Below, in pieces: positions 53,898-64,000 of a stretch of DNA of 64,000 nt. How positions within the stretch are numbered: the first letter of the stretch is position 1; each line of letters opens with the position of its first letter. The DNA comes from Sphingopyxis sp. DBS4 (GTDB taxonomy: Bacteria > Pseudomonadota > Alphaproteobacteria > Sphingomonadales > Sphingomonadaceae): contig NZ_CP102384.1 of the NCBI RefSeq assembly GCF_024628865.1, positions 3,049,001 to 3,113,000 of the forward strand, in the 5' to 3' direction. Position numbers and translations under genes: made by a program. The notes below the pieces were generated by a model. The model was not told the DNA's origin and did not search any database. It saw only the letters and a program-made list of their open reading frames with translations.

Positions 53898-55997
53898 TCA
53901 GAATTTCCCGCGCACGGAAAAGGCGAAGATCGGGCCGATCAGCCGGTCGCGCTCCTCGACGAAGGCGATCTCGCTCGCTCCGCGCAGCCCCTCATAGACC
54001 GTCCGGTCGCGCTTCGAGCGGGCGTTGGTGATATTGTTGATCGACGCACGCACCGTCAGCCCCATGACATTCTTGTGCTCGACGAAGACCGACGCCCACA
54101 CCGGGCCTTCCCAGACCTTGTCGGTCTGGTTGCGGCGATAATTGGGCTGAACGTGCGAATATTCGACATGCCCGCCCCACGCCCAGTCGCTGCCGGGGAT
54201 GTCATGGCGCAGGTCGGCGCTCAGCACCGTGTCGGTGAAGCCGCTCCACTGCCGTTTTTCTCCGGTAAAGGGATCGCGCAGCGAGGATTTCTGAAACAGC
54301 AGGCTGGTGTCGATCTTGACGCCCTTCAGTCCCGCCGGGTCGAGGTTGATCGTCGAGGTCCATTCGACCGCGCCGGCTTTGGCCTTGGCGATATTGCCGA
54401 CCGCCTCGCCTTCCGGACCGATCGGGATCACGTCGACCCGGTCCTCGACGTCGCGATAGACGAAATAGAGCTTGGTCGATCCCCAGGCGCCCAGCTTACG
54501 GTTGATCTCGAGCTCGTAGCTCCAGTCCTGCTGTGGCCGCAGGTCGTTGTTGCTCTGATTCTCGTTGCCGTCGTTGAGGAAGGCGCGCGCGAGGAAATCA
54601 TAGAAGCTGAGCTGAAGCACCCGCCGCCGGATCTTGAGCGATGCGTCGAAATCGGCCGATGGCGCCCAGGCGAGCGTCAGCGACCCTTTCGGGCGGAAGA
54701 AGCTGCGCGTCAGGCCGTTCGGCCCGGTCTGGGTGATCGTCGAATGCTCGGCCCCGGCGGTCAACTGAAAGCTGAAGCTGTCGGTAAGCTTGCGCCCGAA
54801 GCTCAGCAGCCCTTCGTAGCGGTCCTCGCTGACCCCACCGGTCCCGCCGTCGAACGGCTGATCGACCCAGGCGCCCGTCGGATCGAGCGTGGCGATCGAC
54901 GCGACATTGTCGAGCGTGTTGAACGCCGCCTCGCCCGAAAGCTGCCAATCGCCGCCGAGCATCTGCCACTGATATTCGCCGCGCGCGATCGTCTCGCCAA
55001 TGTCGCCGACCTGTGCGAAGCGGTCGCCGGTCGCGGGCGTGCCGTCGTCGGCGATCGTGACGATCTCCTGCGAATAGGGTTCGTGGCTGAACCGGCGCAG
55101 CCCGATCAGCTTGAGCTTGCCGGGGCCGACGCCGAATTGATAATCGCCGCTGAGCTCGTAATTCCAGCTGTCGGCATTTTCATAGACGGTGCGGAGGCGG
55201 TCGGGCTGGCCCGGACCGGTGCGTACGCCATCCTCGTAATAGCGGTCATATTTGCGCTGAACATGGCCGCCGAGATTGGCGACGGTATCGCCCGGCGGAT
55301 CCCAGGTGATGCGACCCGACAGCTTCGGCGTGTCATAATGGGTGTTCCAGATATCCTTGCGCCGCTCGACGATGCTGCCCGCGCCGTCATAGATGAGCGT
55401 CGGGCCACCAGCGCCGCTGCGTGCCGAATCGTCGTTGCTCAGCGCCGCCTCATATTCGATCTCGCCCGTCCGCCCGCGCACCGACACGTCGGCGCGGGTC
55501 AGCAGCGGGTCGGTGTAATGCGCGCGAAACTCGGGCTTCCACGAAAACTGGCCCGAGAAACTGTCGGCGCGATAGACGATGTTCGCGACCTGCCCCGACA
55601 ATCCGGGAATATCGAGTGTCGCGCCGTCGATGATCTCGATCCGCTCGACATTGCCCGCAGGAATCCGCGAGAGCTGAGTATACATATCGTCGGCCTTGTT
55701 CGACGGCCGCTCGCCGTTGAACAGGACGTTTCCCGTCGCCTGGCCCAGCCCGCGCCGGTCCTCGCTGTCGCGGATCGAAAAACCCGGAACCTGCGCCAGC
55801 ATGTCATAGGCGTTCTTCGGCGCGTAGCGCGCGAAATCGGCGGGGGCGAAGACCTGCCGCGCCGCGCTGTTCGCACCAGCGGCGATGCCGGTCGATGCAG
55901 GCGGCGGCGTGTCGCCGGACGGCGCCGCATCCTGCGCCAGGGCAGGCATGGCGGAGAGGGCGGCGGCAACCGCCGCAAGGCTGGCAGCGAATTTCAC
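53898..55997 (-). CDS. TonB-dependent outer-membrane receptor
   Basis: 699 residues from GTG at 55997, which overlaps the upstream TGA. Signal peptide (KFAASLAAVAAALSAMPALAQ), plug domain (YDMLAQVPGFSI, NVLFNGERPSNKADD, ERIEIIDGATLDIPG) and a 22-strand barrel ending in FAFSVRGKF. No classical TonB box is obvious after the signal. Ligand unknown; it is the last gene of a BlaI/M56-controlled unit, so expression should respond to whatever the M56 sensor detects. Confidence 0.88.
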   Translation of the reverse strand: MKFAASLAAVAAALSAMPALAQDAAPSGDTPPPASTGIAAGANSAARQVFAPADFARYAPKNAYDMLAQVPGFSIRDSEDRRGLGQATGNVLFNGERPSNKADDMYTQLSRIPAGNVERIEIIDGATLDIPGLSGQVANIVYRADSFSGQFSWKPEFRAHYTDPLLTRADVSVRGRTGEIEYEAALSNDDSARSGAGGPTLIYDGAGSIVERRKDIWNTHYDTPKLSGRITWDPPGDTVANLGGHVQRKYDRYYEDGVRTGPGQPDRLRTVYENADSWNYELSGDYQFGVGPGKLKLIGLRRFSHEPYSQEIVTIADDGTPATGDRFAQVGDIGETIARGEYQWQMLGGDWQLSGEAAFNTLDNVASIATLDPTGAWVDQPFDGGTGGVSEDRYEGLLSFGRKLTDSFSFQLTAGAEHSTITQTGPNGLTRSFFRPKGSLTLAWAPSADFDASLKIRRRVLQLSFYDFLARAFLNDGNENQSNNDLRPQQDWSYELEINRKLGAWGSTKLYFVYRDVEDRVDVIPIGPEGEAVGNIAKAKAGAVEWTSTINLDPAGLKGVKIDTSLLFQKSSLRDPFTGEKRQWSGFTDTVLSADLRHDIPGSDWAWGGHVEYSHVQPNYRRNQTDKVWEGPVWASVFVEHKNVMGLTVRASINNITNARSKRDRTVYEGLRGASEIAFVEERDRLIGPIFAFSVRGKF

Positions 55998-56725
55998 TGA
56001 CCGCTCCCGCGCGCCCGGTTCATCGCGCGCGCATAGTCGGGCGACACGTCCATTGCCTTCATCGCGACGACATCGTCGGCGGTCAGATTGCGATAGCCCG
56101 CCGCGGCAAGGCCGCGCACATAAGGTCCGTCGACATCGAGCGCCTTGCACGCGATCGCGTCGCCGACATCGGTCAGGACCATCGCATCCGACTTCAGTTC
56201 GTGGACATAGGCGGGCGTGACGTCGAGCGCCGCGGCGGCGATCAGGTCACCGCTATCCTTGGGCTTCACGCCTTCGCGGGTCAGCCCGTCGGCCAGGTCG
56301 AGCGTCGCATCGACGAGCAGCATCGTGACCAGTTCGCCGCGGTCATCGGGCGCCAATCCCCGCGCCGCGAGTCCAGCCTCGAACCGCGGATCGGCGGAAA
56401 AGCGACAGTTCCCTTCACCCGCGAAAGCGCCGGTCAGTCGGCCCGAGCAAGCGAGCGTCCCCGCATCGTGCGACACGGTGAACGACACCGGCCCCGCGCC
56501 GCCCTGCAACGCAGCGCGCGCGGCGCCGAACTCGGCGCGTTCGGTCAGCGACACATCGCTACTCGACGATGCATGGCTGATGCGCAGATGCTGTTCGGCG
56601 GCAGTCGAAGGCACCACCTTCCAGTCGATCGGATCGACGACCAGCCCATCGGTTGCACCGTTCGGCGCGGCCTGGGCAAGGACCGACAACAAGGCGGTGC
56701 CAGCGGCAAGAATCAGGGTCTTCAT
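55994..56725 (-). CDS. Secreted protein with helical repeats related to the M56 sensor tail
   Basis: 243 residues. Signal peptide (MKTLILAAGTALLSVLAQAA). The C-terminal half has three ~25-residue repeats (DLIAAAALDVTPAYVHELK, DAIACKALDVDGPYVRGLAAAG, DVVAMKAMDVSPDYARAMN) of the same pattern as the C-terminus of the M56 protein encoded next. The shared repeats suggest interaction or a common ligand. Gap of 111 bp from the M56 gene includes a GC hairpin. Confidence 0.7.
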   Translation of the reverse strand: MKTLILAAGTALLSVLAQAAPNGATDGLVVDPIDWKVVPSTAAEQHLRISHASSSSDVSLTERAEFGAARAALQGGAGPVSFTVSHDAGTLACSGRLTGAFAGEGNCRFSADPRFEAGLAARGLAPDDRGELVTMLLVDATLDLADGLTREGVKPKDSGDLIAAAALDVTPAYVHELKSDAMVLTDVGDAIACKALDVDGPYVRGLAAAGYRNLTADDVVAMKAMDVSPDYARAMNRARGSGQ

Positions 56726-56750
56726 GGCGTGTTCCTCCCTCCACGCGCCA

Positions 56751-56770
56751 GGCGAGCGTCAGCGCTCGCC
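56751..56770. terminator. Hairpin between M56 and repeat-protein genes
   Basis: GGCGAGCG and CGCTCGCC (8 bp) around TCAG. No U-run; may attenuate read-through or stabilise the upstream mRNA end. Confidence 0.3.
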
Positions 56771-56836
56771 GCGGCGGCGGCGTTTCAAAAGCAAGGTTCG
56801 ATCAACGGAAGCTGCGGTTGGACGAATGTCCGGGCG

Positions 56837-58528
56837 TCAGTTTTCGGGCGGTGCCGGCGGTTCGGGCGGCCGGGGAATTTCGATACGCGCAACGCGGCCG
56901 TCGGCGCCTCGCGCCTCGATCACGCCGCGGCCGATATCGACCGTCGCCCGCTCTTCGCTGCGGGTCACGGTCTTTCCCGTCGCGCCGCGCGTCATTCCGG
57001 TCGCGCGCAGTTCGATCGCCTCGTCGGGGCTCTTCAGCGCGTAACCGGCGCCGCGCATCTTCCGGATATAGTCGCCGGTGATCCCCATCGCGCGCAGCGC
57101 GGTCAAATCGTCGATCGACAGGCTGCGGAACTCGCTCTTCATTTCGCGAGCATAGCGGGGCTCGATATGCAGCGCCGAGGCACCGATCAGATCGTCCATG
57201 GAAGCGCCCGGAAAGACGCCGCGCATCGCGCGGATATAGGCGGGGTCGACCCCCACCGCCTTCGCCGCGATAATGTCGTCGGGGTCCATCGATCCGCCAT
57301 GTTCGCGCATCTGCGCGACATATTCGGGGGTCACGCCGACCGCGCGCATTCCGACAAGCTGGTCGGCCGTGAGCGGCTTCTGCGCGGCTGCGGCAGGTGC
57401 GGTCTCTCCGCCCACGGCCGCGACGGACGGAGGCGTCGCGGCCGGGGCGGCGGCGGCGAAAGAAACCGGGGAGTTCTTTGCCGCCCTATCGAAATCTGCG
57501 CCCGCTTCCGCCGCCGCCGAGAAGGCGGCAAGCGGCGCCGTGACGCCCGCGAGCAGCACCAGGCTCATCAGGATCCAACTCGCGCTTGCCGGGCCGCGCT
57601 TCAGGCTGCCGTCGAGGACGCGGGTAATCCGACGCTTGAGACTGCCTTTGCCCGGCGCGACACCATGCGCGGCGAGCAGCGCGCCCTGATTGTCGTGGCG
57701 CGCAGCGCCGACGAGCAGCGTTGCATAATCGGGGCCATCGATATCGGCCATCAGCACCGCATCGTCGGCGGCCTCCTCGCGCAATTGATGACTTTCGCGC
57801 GCCAGCATCCACACCAGCGGATTGAACCAGAAGAGGGCGCAAACCGCACGCGCGCCGAGTAGTTTCGCCCAGTCGAGCCGCGCGACATGCGCCAGTTCGT
57901 GCGCGATGATCGCCTCGGCCTCATCGACCGCGTCGACCGTGACCGGACTCAGCACGATCGTCGGGCGCAGCACGCCCCAGCTGATCGGCGAGCGCAATTC
58001 CTTGCTGACGAGCAGCGCGGTGCCGTGCTTGAACCCCATGCGCCGCTGCGCCTCGGCGAGCGCCGACAGCCACGACCCCTCGGTCAGCACTTCGGCCCGG
58101 CCGCGCATCGCGAACAGCCGCACCACCGCAAGCAGCATCATTCCACACAGCAACGCCAATGGGATCGCATAGAGAAAGGGCGCGAGATCGCCGACCTCCG
58201 GCAGCACAAAACCCGCCGTATCGGCCGCGCTCGAAGCGGCGGGCGCCGTCACCGGCAACGCCTGCGCCGTCGAAGCGGTCGCTGCCGGCGCCGCAACGAC
58301 CGGCGCGGCTTCGGCCGCGACGGTCCAGCTTGCGGGAAGCGGCGCCCAGGCCGGCAGCAACAGCATCGCGGCGGGAAGCGCGAGCAGCGCGACGATCCCG
58401 GCGTGCGCGATCAGCGACCGCTCGCCCGCCGAGCGCGACCGAGCGAGCCGCAGCAGGATCAGCGTCAACCCCGCAACCGCGGCGGATTTCCAGGCAAGGC
58501 CCAGCAACATGGCGGTGGTGATCATCAC
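56837..58528 (-). CDS. M56 (BlaR1-like) membrane metallopeptidase sensor
   Basis: 563 residues. Four or so N-terminal membrane segments, zinc motif AHELAHVARLDW with His210, Glu211, His214, then a membrane helix and a periplasmic tail of four ~27-residue repeats (VGMRAVGVTPEYVAQMREHG, IIAAKAVGVDPAYIRAMRG). There is no penicillin-binding domain, so it is not a beta-lactam sensor; the repeats are the likely sensing part. On activation it should destroy the BlaI-type repressor encoded just before it (4-nt overlap). Confidence 0.85.
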   Translation of the reverse strand: MMITTAMLLGLAWKSAAVAGLTLILLRLARSRSAGERSLIAHAGIVALLALPAAMLLLPAWAPLPASWTVAAEAAPVVAAPAATASTAQALPVTAPAASSAADTAGFVLPEVGDLAPFLYAIPLALLCGMMLLAVVRLFAMRGRAEVLTEGSWLSALAEAQRRMGFKHGTALLVSKELRSPISWGVLRPTIVLSPVTVDAVDEAEAIIAHELAHVARLDWAKLLGARAVCALFWFNPLVWMLARESHQLREEAADDAVLMADIDGPDYATLLVGAARHDNQGALLAAHGVAPGKGSLKRRITRVLDGSLKRGPASASWILMSLVLLAGVTAPLAAFSAAAEAGADFDRAAKNSPVSFAAAAPAATPPSVAAVGGETAPAAAAQKPLTADQLVGMRAVGVTPEYVAQMREHGGSMDPDDIIAAKAVGVDPAYIRAMRGVFPGASMDDLIGASALHIEPRYAREMKSEFRSLSIDDLTALRAMGITGDYIRKMRGAGYALKSPDEAIELRATGMTRGATGKTVTRSEERATVDIGRGVIEARGADGRVARIEIPRPPEPPAPPEN

Positions 58529-58902
58529 TGGTCTCTCCCTTCGCGCGCTTTCGCGATCATTTTTTCGAGTTCGTCGAGCTCCGAGGCCTTCATCCCGTCC
58601 TGCATCCCGAGCAACGCCGCGGCGGCGCTCGTCGCCGATCCGTTGAAAAAGACGCGCACGACCTGGCTCAGCGCCGACTTGCGCGCGGTCTTGTCCGACA
58701 CGCTCGGCGCATAGACGAAGCCGCGCTCGGACGCCTCGCGCGCCACGAAGCCCTTTGCCTCGAGCCGCTTGAGCATCGCGCGGATCGCCGACCCCGACAG
58801 CGCGTCACTCAGCGCCTCGCCGATTTCGGTCACCGTGGAGGCGCCGCGTTCATAGAGAATATCGACGATCTCGCGTTCTCGCGGGGGCAGGCTCGACAGC
58901 AT
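58525..58902 (-). CDS. blaI: BlaI/MecI/CopY-family repressor
   Basis: 125 residues. Winged HTH LPPREREIVDILYERGASTVTEIGEALSDALSGSAIRAMLKRLEAKGFV and a C-terminal dimerisation region. GAGGTGATTC precedes ATG at 58902. Two perfect TACA-N2-TGTA boxes 21-46 bp upstream mark autoregulation of the whole blaI-M56-repeat protein-receptor unit. Proteolysis by the M56 protein would derepress it. Confidence 0.9.
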   Translation of the reverse strand: MLSSLPPREREIVDILYERGASTVTEIGEALSDALSGSAIRAMLKRLEAKGFVAREASERGFVYAPSVSDKTARKSALSQVVRVFFNGSATSAAAALLGMQDGMKASELDELEKMIAKAREGRDQ

Positions 58903-58922
58903 TTCCGAATCACCTCATGCGC

Positions 58923-58948
58923 TACATTTGTAGCGTGCTACATTTGTA
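58923..58948. promoter_or_regulatory. Tandem BlaI/CopY operators
   Basis: TACATTTGTA occurs at 58923-58932 and 58939-58948, each a perfect match to TACA-N2-TGTA. They are 16 bp apart start-to-start and lie just upstream of blaI, within GCTACATTTGTAGCG blocks. Confidence 0.85.
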
Positions 58949-59034
58949 GCGCACGATTGGCAAGAGATTTATTCGGATAATACACGAGGGCGCCGGACAG
59001 CGTCGGCTATGGGGTGGGGAGCGGCCATAGCCTC

Positions 59035-59101
59035 CTCTCCCCTTGAGGGAGAGGATAGCGCAGCTTGCTCCCCTGGGAGCTAGCGAAGCTTGGAGAGGGG
59101 T
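59035..59101. repeat. 67-nt two-hairpin element, copy D1
   Basis: Hairpin 1 CTCTCCC-CTTGA-GGGAGAG; hairpin 2 GCTCCC-CT-GGGAGC (59067-59080); ends TTGGAGAGGGGT. Same element type as copy C, with a different second stem. Confidence 0.75.
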
Positions 59102-59121
59102 GCGACGCCAGCGGACGCAAA

Positions 59122-59188
59122 ACCCCCTCTCAACTTCGGCTAGGCAGCAAGCTGCCAAGCCTTCGTATCTCTCCCTCAAGGGGAGAGA
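59122..59188. repeat. 67-nt two-hairpin element, copy D2 (inverted)
   Basis: On the minus strand it reads TCTCTCCCC...TACGAAGGCTT then stem GGCAG-CTTG-CTGCC (59143-59156) then TAGCCGAAGTTGAGAGG. Outside that stem it is nearly identical to copy C; D1 and D2 form a head-to-tail inverted pair. Confidence 0.8.
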
Positions 59189-59237
59189 ATATGATCCTTG
59201 CCTACGCCCGCAACCGGTCGGAACCCGCCATTCCACA

Positions 59238-59294
59238 GATTCGCGCAGAGGCGCAGAGGTGTAAGCTCTTCAACTCTGCGCCTCTGCGCGAATC
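59238..59294. repeat. Perfect 21-bp inverted repeat
   Basis: Arms 59238-59258 (GATTCGCGCAGAGGCGCAGAG) ... 59274-59294 pair exactly around a 15-nt loop. It lies downstream of the GST gene and could end its transcript, though no U-run is present. Confidence 0.6.
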
Positions 59295-59345
59295 CCGTTC
59301 AAAGCCGCCTTGACGGTCGCGCCGTCCATCGCCGAGGCCCCCCTC

Positions 59346-59996
59346 TCAGGCCGCCAGCACCTTCGCCATCATCCGCTCTTCCTTCGCGATCCACGGCGCC
59401 AGGCTGGGGCGCGACAGGATCGCCTCACTCCACGCCGCTATCCGCGGATGCGTCACCGCGTCGATGCACGACCCGCAATGCCGCAGATTCACGAGCGGCG
59501 AGACGGCCGCCAGGTCGGCGAGGGTGAAGCGGTCGCCGACAAGATAGCCCGAGGCCGGGATCGTGCTCTCCAGATAGTCGAGCAGTTTCGGCAGCTCTTC
59601 CGTCTCGGCCTCTGCAGCCGCGGCGAGGTCGCCCTCGCGACCGAGGAATTTCGGGGAGACGATGCGGTTGAAGAACATCTTGCCGCCGCACGCCGCGAAC
59701 ACCGTATCGCCGAACTCGTCCCACCAGATCACGCGTCCGCGCTCCTGCGGGTCGGCGGGGATCAACGGCGGCGCGGGGTGCTTCGCTTCCAGATAGTGGA
59801 TGATCGCGCTCGAATCGGCGAGGAGGAAGCCGTCGTCGTCCATCGCGGGCATCTTGCCGAGCGGCGACGCCGCGCGAAATCCCGGATCGGGGTCGCCGAT
59901 CCCCACGCCCTGCAGCTCGAACTCGATCCCCTTCTCGCCGAGATAGCCCAGCAATTTGCGGACGAACGGCGATACGATCGAACCATAGATGATCAT
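59346..59996 (-). CDS. Glutathione S-transferase
   Basis: 216 residues. N-terminal thioredoxin-like domain (MIIYGSIVSPFVRKLLGYLGEKG, with Ser in VSPF as the likely GSH-activating residue, PLGKMPAMDDDG and DSSAIIHYLEAKHP), then a helical C-terminal domain with VGDRFTLADLAAVSPLVN. It conjugates or reduces electrophiles with glutathione in the cytosol. Single gene; substrate unknown. Confidence 0.92.
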   Translation of the reverse strand: MIIYGSIVSPFVRKLLGYLGEKGIEFELQGVGIGDPDPGFRAASPLGKMPAMDDDGFLLADSSAIIHYLEAKHPAPPLIPADPQERGRVIWWDEFGDTVFAACGGKMFFNRIVSPKFLGREGDLAAAAEAETEELPKLLDYLESTIPASGYLVGDRFTLADLAAVSPLVNLRHCGSCIDAVTHPRIAAWSEAILSRPSLAPWIAKEERMMAKVLAA

Positions 59997-60171
59997 GCAA
60001 TTCCCTCTCTTTCGCGCTCCGGCCGAAGCATAAGCGAAAGCCGCCTCGGCGCAACGGCCGCCATCGCCGGATTGGCCGCGAAATCATCTTGCCATCGTCC
60101 GCGCTCCGTGAATAAGGTCGCCGCCGGAGGGGGGACGCTGCCACGGCAGCCATCAGGCAGGATTCGCAAAA

Positions 60172-61756
60172 ATGCGCCCTTCGACCTGGGCAGATCGGCT
60201 TGTGGCGCTGCTCGTCCGCTTCGTCGGCCTCGTCATCCTGCTCGCGACGCTCGTCGCCGCAGCCGCCAGCTTTCTTTACAATCAGGCCGAGGATGCCGAC
60301 CTTGCCGATCGCGTCGCGATGCAGGTCAACATGCGGCTGCGCGATCATGTCGCGGTGCTGCAAGGGGTGCGTGCGCTCTATCAGTCGGCACCTGCCACCC
60401 ACGGGCCGAGCATCCGCGCCTATATCGCCGCGCTGCGGCCCGAGGAGCGCGCGCCCGGCATGGAGGGGATCGGCATCGCGGTGGCGATCCGGCAAGGCAC
60501 GCCGGCGGCGGCCGAGGCGATGTTGCGCGAAAATTACGGACGCGACATCAAGGTCTGGCCTGCGACCAGTCAGCCGGTAGGCTTCCCCATCGTCCTCATC
60601 GAACCCTATAATCCGCGCCGCAAGAACGCGCTCGGATACGACATGTACAGCGAGCCGGTCCGGCGCGAGGCGATGCGCCGCGCGTGGCAGACCGGCGCCC
60701 CCGCCGCGAGCGGCCTTGTGCGGCTGCAGCAGGAAAACGGGGCGACGCGAAAACAGTCCGGCTTCCTCGTCTATCTTCCGATCTATGCCGCCGAAGCACC
60801 GCCGGTGGCGGGGTCGACCGAACGGCCGATCGAAGCCTTCGTCTACGCCCCCTTCCGCACCACCGACCTGTTCACCGCAGTCCTCGGATCGCAGCTCGCC
60901 ACGATCCGCGGCGTGGAAATCTATGCGGGCGACGGCCCCTCGGCGCCGCTCGCCTTCCGCCACGGAACGATGGGATGGGACACGCACACCGAAAAGCTGC
61001 GCGTCGCCGACCGGGTGTGGACGATGCGCATCTCCTACGGCCGCCAGTTCGAACGGCTCGGCCGCCCCTTCGGCATCTTCCTGTTCGGGCTCGCGCTGGC
61101 TCTGCTCGCGACCCAACTCCACCGCGTCCAGCAGCGCCGCGTCGGCGCGGCGCAGGCGCTCGCCGAGCAGCAGGCGCGCCATGCCGAGGATCGCGAACTG
61201 ATGATCGGCGAGATGGCGCACCGGATGAAGAACGCGCTCGCCCGCATCAGCGCGCTCGCGCGAATCACGCTCCGCGAATCGACGAGCCTTCAGGATTTCG
61301 AGACCCGCTTCGACGGCCGGATGCGCGCCCTGTCGGAAGCGAAGCAGATGATCGTCACCGGCGCGGTGAGCAGCGTCGAACTCGGCCGCATCATCCGCCG
61401 CGAGCTCGAGGTCGCGGGCTGGCCCGCCGACCGCATCGCCGCCCTCGACGGCCCCGAAGTGCGGCTCGACGACGAAAGCGCGCAGGCGATCTCGCTCGCC
61501 ATCCACGAATTCGTCACCAACAGCGTCAAATATGGCGCGCTGTCGGGTACCGGCGACCTCGCGGTCGCCTGGCGACAGGACGGCGACGCGATCGAACTCA
61601 GCTGGGTCGAAACCGGGCTCGCCGAAACCCCGCATGTCGAAGGCGAGAGCTTCGGCACCCGGTTCATCCGCACCCTGATCGAACGCCAGCTCAAGGGAAG
61701 CTGGACCCGCGTCGCCGCCGACCACGGTCTTTCCATCACGCTGCGCTGGCCGGTTC

Positions 61757-61767
<11 letters not shown>
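60172..61767 (+). CDS. CHASE-domain HWE-family sensor histidine kinase
   Basis: 531 residues. Two membrane helices (about 12-35 and 290-310) bracket a CHASE-type periplasmic sensor domain ([33 protein letters not shown]). The kinase has [16 protein letters not shown] with phospho-acceptor His350, [14 protein letters not shown] as N-box and [18 protein letters not shown], the HWE/HisKA_2 pattern. It would phosphorylate a separate response regulator, as in general stress signalling; none is adjacent. The stop overlaps the next gene. Confidence 0.9.

Positions 61768-64000
<2,233 letters not shown>

Larger units (their letters stand above)
58903..59345. other. Gene-free stretch of 443 bases
   Basis: Contains the BlaI operators (58923-58948), two inverted copies of the 67-nt two-hairpin repeat (59035-59101 and 59122-59188), and a perfect 21-bp inverted repeat (59238-59294). 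No gene is supported. Confidence 0.65.

Noticed and set aside
54075..56000. 641-codon plus-strand frame opposite the TonB receptor
   Set aside because: Antisense shadow; the receptor on the minus strand has plug and barrel motifs.
56837..58902. Beta-lactam resistance regulators (blaR1/blaI with beta-lactamase)
   Set aside because: The M56 protein has no penicillin-binding sensor domain and no beta-lactamase gene is nearby.

Overview
The window is 64 kb of dense, GC-rich (mid-60s percent) alphaproteobacterial chromosome. Gene content points to a sphingomonad, most likely Sphingopyxis or a close relative: exosortase-A-type exopolysaccharide genes, a YjhX-family protein, many secreted peptidases, a gene-transfer-agent (GTA) tail module, PHA depolymerase and heme A synthase. 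The genus call is inference from gene content. I saw no tRNA, rRNA, CRISPR array or transposase. ATGA-type start/stop overlaps are very common, so most neighbouring genes form tight operons.

Layout. 1-2.3 kb: end of a thymidylate-kinase-like gene, then a nucleotidyltransferase and an esterase. 2.5-6.9 kb: a co-directional run of lipid kinase, metallophosphoesterase, an unknown beta-rich protein, an APH-type phosphotransferase and a small unknown. 6.9-10.4 kb: a large autotransporter with a trypsin-like protease passenger. 10.6-13.6 kb: rplM-rpsI, a secreted unknown and heme A synthase. 13.7-19.9 kb: M48 peptidase, MsrA, a yfiR-yfiN-yfiB-type cyclic-di-GMP module, GalU, aquaporin and a small lipoprotein. 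19.9-21.3 kb: an S24 (CI-like) repressor divergent from a small HTH gene, with three evenly spaced operator-like sites between them. 21.3-25.3 kb: exopolysaccharide glycosyltransferase and O-ligase of the exosortase-A type. 25.3-35.2 kb: MscS channel, MaoC hydratase, thiolase, small oxidoreductase-type proteins, SoxR with a MerR-type promoter, a MarR regulator, an enolase-superfamily epimerase, PhaZ and YjhX. 35.4-41 kb: an ABC exporter, small unknowns, an orphan ExbD, a DJ-1/PfpI protein and an OmpA-type porin.

41-45.7 kb holds a reduced GTA-like cluster: DUF2793, the large tail-tip protein, an NlpC/P60-like peptidase, a DUF2163 protein and a small-terminase-like HTH protein. The DUF2163 protein starts with what looks like the N-terminus of a phage portal protein, which suggests an in-frame deletion of the head and most tail genes. 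Copies of a ~66-nt structured repeat lie at the gene junctions and encode some of the protein ends.

46-64 kb: secreted S9 and M28 peptidases, a MocR regulator with a DUF983 protein, an adenine salvage pair (phosphoribosyltransferase plus adenine deaminase), an RNase-H-like protein, a BlaI/M56/TonB-receptor operon with two perfect BlaI-type operators, a GST, a CHASE-HWE sensor kinase and the start of a 5-oxoprolinase-type gene cut by the window edge.

At least five families of short inverted-repeat elements sit between genes. One (about 66 nt, two hairpins) shows compensatory base changes between copies and is the most interesting unexplained structure, together with the chimeric GTA gene.
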